Source: Fidelibacterota bacterium (GTDB lineage Bacteria; Fidelibacterota; Marinisomatia; Marinisomatales; TCS55). From it: DNA of 11,903 nt. This document shows, piece by piece, positions 1 to 6,503 of this stretch. Under the pieces are notes generated by a model that made no database searches, was not told where the DNA came from, and saw only the letters and a list, made by a program, of their open reading frames with translations. The position numbers were made by a program, and so were the translations under genes. The stretch is from assembly GCA_002713385.1 (NCBI GenBank), contig PAWC01000033.1, positions 11,592 through 23,494 of the forward strand, read 5' to 3'. Position 1 is the stretch's first letter; every line of letters begins with the position of its first letter.

Positions 1-689
1 ACGGGCAGGAGATTTACGCCAAAATCACCTTCCACCACTCGATCAATTTTCTTGCCATTTGTGAATTCCAGTATTTCTTTCACTGATTCATCTGCTGGAT
101 GTCCCACCACCAGATCCGCGCCGGCATTTTTGCAATGGTCTACGCTTTTCGGGCTGGAACCGGTTGCGATCACTGTTGCACCAAAGTGTTTCGCCCACTG
201 AACGGCATAATACCCTACCCTGCCGGCACCGCCTGTGACCAAAACGATCTGCCCGCCCACGTCACCATCTGCTGATACACAGCGATGGGATGTCATGGCG
301 GGAATACCCATCATGGCGCCTGCTTCGTAAGAAACATTGTCCGGTATCCAAACTGCCTGCTCTGATGGAACGCATACATATTCTGCGGAGGTGCCCTCCT
401 GTTGACCGAATTGGCCATTATATATCCACACCCGTTCACCGCATCTGTCATCGGAAACACCGTTGCCGACTGCAATAATTTCCCCGGCGCCGTCGCTATT
501 CGGTATTACCGGTCCGGCATCCAGTAATTTGGGGTTGGCGCCCAGCCTTTTTTTTGTATCTGATGGATTTATTCCAGAGGCATGCACCCTGATCTTTACT
601 TGGCCTGATTTAGGTTCCGGTGTTTTATATTCACCTACCTTGAGTACATTTGCGGCGGACCCAAATTCTTCATACCATGCTGCTTTCAT
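1..689 (-). CDS. Zinc-less MDR / NADPH:quinone oxidoreductase-like enzyme (3' part missing)
   Basis: This gene reads leftwards from an ATG at 689 and is still open at base 1, giving 229 codons of a family usually about 320-340 residues long, so about 100 C-terminal residues lie outside the window. It is a medium-chain dehydrogenase/reductase of the quinone oxidoreductase (zeta-crystallin-like) type. The N-terminus begins MKAAWYEEFG; a GroES-like fold with INPSD at residues 40-44 stands where zinc alcohol dehydrogenases carry a catalytic cysteine. The Rossmann nucleotide-binding loop GGAGRVG is at 153-159. Such enzymes use NAD(P)H in the cytoplasm to reduce quinones or activated double bonds. 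A clear ribosome site AGGAG (695-699) lies 5 bases before the start and overlaps the stop of the upstream SDR gene, so translation is probably coupled. It could instead be an enoyl or acrylyl reductase; the substrate cannot be read from what is visible. Confidence 0.88.
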   Translation of the reverse strand, partial: MKAAWYEEFGSAANVLKVGEYKTPEPKSGQVKIRVHASGINPSDTKKRLGANPKLLDAGPVIPNSDGAGEIIAVGNGVSDDRCGERVWIYNGQFGQQEGTSAEYVCVPSEQAVWIPDNVSYEAGAMMGIPAMTSHRCVSADGDVGGQIVLVTGGAGRVGYYAVQWAKHFGATVIATGSSPKSVDHCKNAGADLVVGHPADESVKEILEFTNGKKIDRVVEGDFGVNLLP

Positions 690-697
690 ATTATCTC

Positions 698-1483
698 CTA
701 TAGATCTGTTGACAACCCTTCAGTATGCCCATCCAATCCTATCGCCTGTCCTGAAATATACCGTCCATAGTCAGAAGACAAAAACAGTGCAAGGTGGGCC
801 ACGTCTTCAGGTTCTACAAATGTTTTCATTGATACATGTTTCACATAAAGTTCTTTTATTTCTTCCGCTGATTTCCCTTGTATTTGGGCATCGGCTTCAA
901 TAACCTGGTTGATGCGCTCTCCGCTTACACTCCCTGGACAAATAGCATTGACCCTAATACCCGCTCCCCCGAGTTCCATGGCCAGTGTCTTGGTCAAACC
1001 AATGACCGCCCATTTGGCTGCTGTATAGGGTGACCGCAAAGGAAATCCGAAAAATGATGCGCTGGAAGCAATGTTAATAATGGACGGTGCCGATGATCCT
1101 TTTAAAAGCGGAATACCTTCCTTTAACACGAAAAACATGCCGTTCAGACTTACAGCAATGGTCTGCTCCCACTCACCTGGCTCCACGTCCTGGAGGGCTG
1201 CTGTGGGCCCGGCAATACCAGCACAATTGATGATCACATCAATATGATCCGTTTCCTTATCCACATGTTGAAAAAATTTGGCCACTTGAGCATAATCGGA
1301 AACATCCACCTTTTCAATAAATGTATTTGAATTTTCTTCCCGGAATGATCCGATAAATTTATCAGACACATCACAAACAAATACTCGGCAGCCTTCCTGT
1401 AAATAGGCTTCGGCGATGGTCTTGCCGATACCAGAAGCGCCCGCGGGAATGACCACCTTGAGCGGCTTATTCAGAAATGTCAT
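698..1483 (-). CDS. SDR-family NAD(P)-dependent oxidoreductase
   Basis: A full-length (261 aa) classical short-chain dehydrogenase/reductase, a cytoplasmic enzyme that oxidises or reduces an alcohol/carbonyl. The catalytic set is intact: N114, S140, Y153 and K157 (YTAAK), with Asn-Cys-Ala-Gly at 86-89 in place of the usual NNAG and a C-P-G at 182-184. D38 at the end of the second strand favours NAD(H) over NADP(H). The nucleotide loop is unusual: residues 13-20 read PAGASGIG, where most relatives have T-G at the first two places. The start is set by AGGGGG at 1488-1493, 4 bases before the ATG. The gene overlaps the 3' end of the BCCT transporter by 17 bases, and its stop lies 8 bases before the MDR gene, so the three form one operon. 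A plausible role is oxidation of whatever the transporter imports or of a breakdown product; the exact substrate is unknown. Confidence 0.93.
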   Translation of the reverse strand: MTFLNKPLKVVIPAGASGIGKTIAEAYLQEGCRVFVCDVSDKFIGSFREENSNTFIEKVDVSDYAQVAKFFQHVDKETDHIDVIINCAGIAGPTAALQDVEPGEWEQTIAVSLNGMFFVLKEGIPLLKGSSAPSIINIASSASFFGFPLRSPYTAAKWAVIGLTKTLAMELGGAGIRVNAICPGSVSGERINQVIEADAQIQGKSAEEIKELYVKHVSMKTFVEPEDVAHLALFLSSDYGRYISGQAIGLDGHTEGLSTDL

Positions 1484-2987
1484 TGTTCCCCCTATGCTTT
1501 TTTAAAAGGATGGTCAAGGATATGCCCATAAAAACATAAACAATGGTCAAAGGTAAAGCGGATACCAACACAGCAAGTTTCAAGGAGTCCAATCCTCCAA
1601 TATAGATCAGTGACAAAGGTAAAATTATCAATGTAAATGCCCAGAATAGCCGCTGCCAGCGGGCCGGTTCCTGGTGCGCTTCCAGTTTTTCAGAGGCGCA
1701 TGATGCCAGGGCGTAGGAAGAAGAATCGAATGTGGTAGCCATAAACACCACACTCATGATTGTAAAGAAAAGTAAGGTGATTTGTCCTCCCGGTAATGAG
1801 CCGATGACTCCTGATATAGCTTGAGCTCCTTTGCCAATTTGAATCAGGTTCGTTGTTAAAAAGTCACCGGTTAATTCAAGATGGAGAGCATAATTTCCAA
1901 GTATATTGTAGAAAACAGCACACCCAATGCTGCCAAATAACATGGTGCCCAAGATCACCTGGCGAATGCTTCTGCCACCGGATATTTTCGTAATAAAAAT
2001 ACCGTTGAAAGGACCCACAGCTATCCACCATGACCAATAAAAGATACTCCAGTCTTCAACAAACCGTGAGTCGGTTAACGGATCTGTCCAGGTCAGCATC
2101 CTGATAAAATTCTGCAGCATTAAGCCAAAACTATTCAAGCTCATTTTAAGAATGAAAACGGTGGGGCCTGCTAAAAATATAAAAGCAAGGAAAATAAAGG
2201 CTACCGTGGTATTAAAATTACTCAAACGCTTAATACCCCTGTTCAATCCCAAGTAAACTGAAATGGAAAAAATGGTTGCGCAGAATAATATAACCAGGAC
2301 CTTTAATGAAAATGATTCAGAGACACCAAAAATTGATTCAACTCCTGCGGCAATCATGGGCGTTCCCAGCCCCATGGATGTACCGGTCGAGCCCAGTAAA
2401 CCAACCATGAACAAGACATCTATTACTTGCCCCGGGACACCATCGGCATGGCGGCCCAATAATCCTCTACAGCTATTGCTAATCCTTAGCAAAGGTACAC
2501 GCTTAACATAGTACACGTAGCTGAGAGCAATTGCCGGCAAACAATAAAAGGCCCGGCCAGCCAATCCCCAATGAAACATACCATACGTTGCCGCATATTC
2601 AATGGCCATGTCGGAACGGGGTGTAATTCCAAAGGGCGGTGTTTCATAGTAGTAAGCCCATTCTATGGTCCCCCAATACAAAATACCCGTCGCCACACCA
2701 GCACAAAAAAGCATAGACGCCCAACTGAATGTATTAAAATGATATCCGCCCTCGCCTAGTTTAATTTGACCGTGTTTACTGAATGCCAGCCAAAGTACAA
2801 ACACCATCACCAAGATTGTCAACGTCTGGTATATACTGCCAAACATATCCTCGAAGAACGTTTTCAAAAAAGCAAGAAATTGATAACTCTCATCAGACCA
2901 GATAATCAGGGGTACCGTAAATAAAAAGAGAACGATTAGCGAGGCATAAAATATAACTTTGTTTGTTTTTATGTTATTGATATGCAA
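1467..2987 (-). CDS. BCCT-family transporter (betaine/carnitine/choline type, CaiT-like)
   Basis: A 506-residue inner-membrane protein with about 12 hydrophobic segments, the usual BCCT length. The family's tryptophan box is clear: W313, W318, W320 and W321, with the W-x6-WW spacing of CaiT, followed by the IS-GGR loop near 335-339. CaiT-like stretches include ETPPFG (115-120), MFHWG (137-141) and GTSMGLGTP (202-210). Unlike CaiT, which exchanges substrates without sodium, the TM8 stretch has T418, T419 and D421, resembling the T-S-x-D sodium site of BetP, and N259 aligns by eye to the CaiT arginine thought to replace that sodium. I infer a sodium-coupled importer of a trimethylammonium-type solute. 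The start is unusual: a TTG at 2985-2987 directly touches an AAGGA (2988-2992), with a stop just upstream; an ATC at 2979-2981 is better spaced. The first Met (residue 48) would delete TM1. First gene of the operon with the SDR and MDR enzymes. Confidence 0.93.
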   Translation of the reverse strand: MHINNIKTNKVIFYASLIVLFLFTVPLIIWSDESYQFLAFLKTFFEDMFGSIYQTLTILVMVFVLWLAFSKHGQIKLGEGGYHFNTFSWASMLFCAGVATGILYWGTIEWAYYYETPPFGITPRSDMAIEYAATYGMFHWGLAGRAFYCLPAIALSYVYYVKRVPLLRISNSCRGLLGRHADGVPGQVIDVLFMVGLLGSTGTSMGLGTPMIAAGVESIFGVSESFSLKVLVILFCATIFSISVYLGLNRGIKRLSNFNTTVAFIFLAFIFLAGPTVFILKMSLNSFGLMLQNFIRMLTWTDPLTDSRFVEDWSIFYWSWWIAVGPFNGIFITKISGGRSIRQVILGTMLFGSIGCAVFYNILGNYALHLELTGDFLTTNLIQIGKGAQAISGVIGSLPGGQITLLFFTIMSVVFMATTFDSSSYALASCASEKLEAHQEPARWQRLFWAFTLIILPLSLIYIGGLDSLKLAVLVSALPLTIVYVFMGISLTILLKKHRGNNDISE

Positions 2988-3042
2988 TCCTTACTTGTAT
3001 TTAAGGTATGATTATTCCAATTCAAATTTAAAAGATTACAGT

Positions 3043-3072
3043 ATGCTACAGCTATAAAACAAACAATGTCAA
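3043..3072 (-). promoter_or_regulatory. Candidate sigma-70-type promoter for the BCCT operon
   Basis: On the minus strand a perfect TTGACA (3067-3072) is followed 18 bases later by TAGCAT (3043-3048, four of six matches to TATAAT). Transcription would begin near 3036 and give a leader of roughly 50 bases before the transporter gene. The match is by eye, and FCB-group bacteria often use other promoter elements, so this is only a candidate. Confidence 0.35.
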
Positions 3073-3076
3073 CAAG

Positions 3077-3102
3077 AAAAGCCGTGATAATTCATGGCTT
3101 TT
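3077..3102 (-). terminator. Hairpin terminator after the CotH-like gene
   Basis: An 11-pair stem (3077-3087 with 3092-3102, one G-T pair) closes on a 4-base loop, 24 bases past the stop of the CotH-like gene. The outer arms are A-rich and T-rich, so it could work in both directions. The better T tract (TTTTTATTTTG) is on the plus strand, where no gene ends; on the minus strand the Ts lie mostly within the stem. It separates the CotH unit from the BCCT unit. Confidence 0.6.
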
Positions 3103-3126
3103 TATTTTGTTTAAGACATAACACCA

Positions 3127-5538
3127 TTATTTGAGCAGCACCATCTTTTTCGTCTGCGTGAATTCACCGGCATGGATCATATATAAATACACCCCCGCCG
3201 CGACTGGCCGACCTAGATCGTTGGTAGCGTTCCACTGCAAGGACTTATAACCGGGAGTTTGATATTCATGCAGCAATGATTTAACCTGTCTGCCTAACAT
3301 ATCGTAGATGGTCATTCGCACCAGTGCTGCTTGTGGCAAAGTATAGCTGAAGGTTGTGACCGGGTTAAAGGGATTGGGGTAATTATTGTTCAGTATGAAT
3401 TCAGTAGACGTCAATATTTCGTCTTCATTTGACAAATAGGATGAATTTAGACTGCCCGGAGAGCCGTACCCGGCAGATGCTGCCCAGTTTTCCGGCTGGG
3501 CATTATCCATATTGGGATTGATCAATTCCAGTGTTGGTCCATTGCCATCAGCCTCTTCAGGCCAGGGATCATTATCATCATATTCTACTGCATCCACTAA
3601 TACACCACTTGAATCGAATAATCTGATCAATTCACCGCCGCCACTTAATCCAAAGTCAATATCTCCAACATAATTTTCAACTTCAGGGAAAAGATCTGCA
3701 AAAGCAGAGGAATTAGTACATAAAACTAGATACTCATCTTCTCCAAGAGATATATCCTCTGCGATGGTATACACATGATCATCATTTTCATCTTTGAACT
3801 CCCAAAGTCCAATGGAAATTGTTTCACTGGTGGGGTTGTACAGCTCGACCCAGTCATCCGGATCAAATTCATCATCAGCCGAATTGTAATTAATCTCATT
3901 GATAACAATTGAACTACCCGGCAAAGAACCAACGATATACTCGTAAAACTCATTTTCTGCCTTTTGCGGGCTTAATATCAAAGCATCATTATTTCTTGCA
4001 CGGATGTAATATTTCACATAACTGCCATTTTCCTGAAATGGAACGATCGCTCCGTAAACACCATCATTCGCTTCCCCATCGTCATGCTGGCCGTCATCTA
4101 ACATGGGAATGGATGTAAACTGGGAATTAGCTGTATTTACTGTGGACATCAACTCTACGTTAGTGGCGCCGGTCACTTGGGTCTGGATGATCACATCCTC
4201 CTCCGCTTCCGGATCCATATTCTCCTGCAAGACATAAACAATGGCCGGAGCTATTTTCTGGATCTCATCATTGTTTAGCAAATATGCCAGCCGCGGGGTA
4301 ATAGTGGAGGTGATTCCGCACCAGTGAGAACCGTCCGGGGCAATCAGGTAATTATCCACATTATAGCGGAAATAATCATTTGAATTAAACGATGGAAATA
4401 TGTTTGGATATGACTCAGCGTAAACCTCAATCGAGTCCTGCATTTCATAAGCTATGCTTTGGATATGATCCACATCGTAGATATCATTAATGATAGTACG
4501 AATGTGAGCCGTGTAAATCTTTTTATATAAAGGGATATCGATGAGCTGGCTAAATAGGGGTCGTTCGTTATCATCTTCAAATAAAAAGGGATCCCAATTA
4601 TATATCCAGGAAACGTTGCCGCCTAAATCGATAATAGTATTGATCATAGCGCCGCCAAAAGTGTGGTCCTTATCCCAGGGAATGATCTCAAACTGGCCGC
4701 TGCTCGTATTTCGATATAAATAATAATTATGCATGTAAAATCCATTATAAGTATCAAGATCAGGCATGACCTGTGAGGCGGCAAAAAACCACAACACCCG
4801 GTCCACATTCAAAATGGTCTCGATGCTGTCAATTTCAAAATTCAATGTATAAATTAAATCCAATAAATCAGCCCAGCCCGATTCTGACTTTAATTCATAG
4901 CCCTTTCGGTAGGCATAAGCTGTGGAATCAGCGCCATACCAGCGCAAGTCCGGCCAAGCATTATATAGGCCGCTCCCATAGTGAAACTGGGGTTCACACT
5001 TAAAAAACGTTCCTTCTTCATTTCCAAAATGCTTAGTCAAAAATGGATCATTCACCGATTCCACTGAAATATATAATCCCAAATGGTTGTCATTTATAGA
5101 TACATTCATGTACCCCACTTTCGATGTGGGCAGGTAATAGCCCTCTGTTATGTACCCTAGTGACTCTTTGATAAAGGTTGGGTCAAAAATGGAATTTGAA
5201 AGCTTAACTTTTATATAGCCCAGCAGGTCCTGGTCATCGTCAATCAGGTTAAAATCAATATTCAGAGGAAACTTGGGGCTACCCAAAATTTGGGTCCACC
5301 AGAATGTGGAATTTCCTTTATAGCGGACACCAACACTATCTAATGTATCGCCGTTGAAAACGACTGTGGCAAGTTCATAGGATTTATCATCAATTTCCCA
5401 TTGAGCCTGCAAAATGGAATCATAATCAGAATTGTAAAATTCTATTTCCAGGGTGTGGACCTGGTAGGGATCAAACAACTCCTGGCCCAGAAGGATCGAT
5501 CCTGTAAAACATATGTTTAATAGCAAACGTATTCTCAT
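3127..5538 (-). CDS. Secreted CotH kinase-domain protein with lamin-tail domain and T9SS C-terminal sorting domain
   Basis: An 803-residue exported multidomain protein. A signal peptide (about 1-19) is followed by a CotH kinase-like region (about 29-420) with recognisable landmarks: RYKGNST (72-78), GLYISVE (154-160) and the active-site-like PWDKDHTFGG (287-296). In Bacillus, CotH is an atypical protein kinase that phosphorylates spore-coat proteins, and the conserved aspartates D289 and D291 are retained here. Next comes a beta region (about 435-535) with an aspartate-rich DDGxHxDG-type motif at 481-496, perhaps calcium-binding. A lamin-tail domain (about 544-690) starts at IVINEINYN and includes DDWVELYNP (561-569). 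The last 90 residues are a type IX secretion sorting domain with NYPNPFNP (719-726) and a terminal KKMVLLK. I infer surface anchoring or release after outer-membrane export. It lies 38 bases after the lipoprotein gene, with no hairpin between, so is probably co-transcribed. Targets are unknown. Confidence 0.9.
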   Translation of the reverse strand: MRIRLLLNICFTGSILLGQELFDPYQVHTLEIEFYNSDYDSILQAQWEIDDKSYELATVVFNGDTLDSVGVRYKGNSTFWWTQILGSPKFPLNIDFNLIDDDQDLLGYIKVKLSNSIFDPTFIKESLGYITEGYYLPTSKVGYMNVSINDNHLGLYISVESVNDPFLTKHFGNEEGTFFKCEPQFHYGSGLYNAWPDLRWYGADSTAYAYRKGYELKSESGWADLLDLIYTLNFEIDSIETILNVDRVLWFFAASQVMPDLDTYNGFYMHNYYLYRNTSSGQFEIIPWDKDHTFGGAMINTIIDLGGNVSWIYNWDPFLFEDDNERPLFSQLIDIPLYKKIYTAHIRTIINDIYDVDHIQSIAYEMQDSIEVYAESYPNIFPSFNSNDYFRYNVDNYLIAPDGSHWCGITSTITPRLAYLLNNDEIQKIAPAIVYVLQENMDPEAEEDVIIQTQVTGATNVELMSTVNTANSQFTSIPMLDDGQHDDGEANDGVYGAIVPFQENGSYVKYYIRARNNDALILSPQKAENEFYEYIVGSLPGSSIVINEINYNSADDEFDPDDWVELYNPTSETISIGLWEFKDENDDHVYTIAEDISLGEDEYLVLCTNSSAFADLFPEVENYVGDIDFGLSGGGELIRLFDSSGVLVDAVEYDDNDPWPEEADGNGPTLELINPNMDNAQPENWAASAGYGSPGSLNSSYLSNEDEILTSTEFILNNNYPNPFNPVTTFSYTLPQAALVRMTIYDMLGRQVKSLLHEYQTPGYKSLQWNATNDLGRPVAAGVYLYMIHAGEFTQTKKMVLLK

Positions 5539-5576
5539 AATCTGTTCTTGCTTGTTTTTACATATTGTGGTGTTAG

Positions 5577-6503
5577 TTAAGGTACAATAGGCATATAGTG
5601 CCGGTCAATGCCAACAGCGCCAAAGACGCCGATACCGCCCTCAATACCGAAACTGCGTCCGGAACCACCCTCTCCTAAAAACAGGCTGGAAAATTCCGGG
5701 TCCCCGGCGTAGCGGATGAAATAATCAAAATAATTATCGTCCATGCTCATAAGGTTGATAAGCAGGTAATCCTCTTCCCAATCCAGGAACGGATCATCAT
5801 TACAAATCTCCCGGCGGTAGGTCCAAGATGCTTCATCGGGACTGATGATCTCTTCCTGCCAAAGCCCACAGGCATAATCCGGTTTACTATCCTCGTAATA
5901 ATCATCATCGAAAAAATAGGCCAGTACATTGCCAGCGTTGATGATCTGATAATTGTCGGACATGGTTTGCCAGCGGATATCCATGGTTTGACTAAGGTGA
6001 AATGTATCCGGTAATTCTTCCATGATTAGCTGGGGTGCCGGGGGAATGGTCGTTTCCCCATTCGCACTCAAGCCGCCAGGTGTGGATACCGAAAGGGTCC
6101 AAGCTTCTCCCGCCTGGGGCTGCAGATCATCACCGTTGTACACATAACCACCAATAACAACAGTATCGTCTTCGCCCATTTCAAAATCAGTGTATTCGAA
6201 TAGATAACCCTGCTGTCCGTTGCTCACGATCACTTCCGCATCGCGGACCACATAGCGGGAGGCATAATAGATGACAATGTTACCGAAAATAGTATCCCGC
6301 ATGAGGGTATCGGAAGCTTCGTCCATAGCCAGAGAGCGGTGCACACGAACCACGCTGGTCACCAGCGAATCTGCGGAAAGCAGGCCCATAATGTTCAGCA
6401 CCGATTCGTGATCGGAGGTGACGTCCTCCCAATCCAGTTCCCCTTCAATGCTCAAACAGGCAAATGAAACAATACAGAAAAAACTGATAGAAATTAGACG
6501 CAT
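5577..6503 (-). CDS. DUF4249-like outer-membrane lipoprotein partnered with the TonB receptor
   Basis: A 308-residue protein with a short hydrophobic leader ending in SFAC (residues 13-16), a plausible lipobox with C16 as the lipidated residue. The body is beta-rich and acidic. The order of motifs resembles DUF4249: an opening strand region (34-55), a VRDAEVIVSNG strand (86-96), GEAWTLSVSTPGG (132-144), TTIPPAP (151-157), and a glycine-rich end with FGIEGGIGVFGAVG (285-298). DUF4249 proteins are Bacteroidota/FCB lipoproteins of unknown mechanism, usually encoded beside TonB-dependent receptors; that pairing is seen here. Its ATG shares one base with the stop of the receptor gene (TAATG at 6501-6505), a strong sign of coupled translation and of joint action. 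I infer a surface or periplasm-facing accessory of the receptor. The family assignment is from pattern memory and is moderately sure; the ligand is unknown. Confidence 0.78.
   Translation of the reverse strand: MRLISISFFCIVSFACLSIEGELDWEDVTSDHESVLNIMGLLSADSLVTSVVRVHRSLAMDEASDTLMRDTIFGNIVIYYASRYVVRDAEVIVSNGQQGYLFEYTDFEMGEDDTVVIGGYVYNGDDLQPQAGEAWTLSVSTPGGLSANGETTIPPAPQLIMEELPDTFHLSQTMDIRWQTMSDNYQIINAGNVLAYFFDDDYYEDSKPDYACGLWQEEIISPDEASWTYRREICNDDPFLDWEEDYLLINLMSMDDNYFDYFIRYAGDPEFSSLFLGEGGSGRSFGIEGGIGVFGAVGIDRHYMPIVP

Noticed and set aside
463..903. Plus-strand open frame of 146 codons
   Set aside because: It lies opposite the MDR and SDR genes, both of which have clear family motifs and ribosome sites; its translation shows no family features.
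1..2987. A DMSP/acrylate pathway (DddT-like BCCT plus AcuI-like reductase)
   Set aside because: The MDR sequence looks more like a general quinone oxidoreductase than AcuI and no DMSP lyase or dehydrogenase marker is visible; the idea is possible but unsupported.
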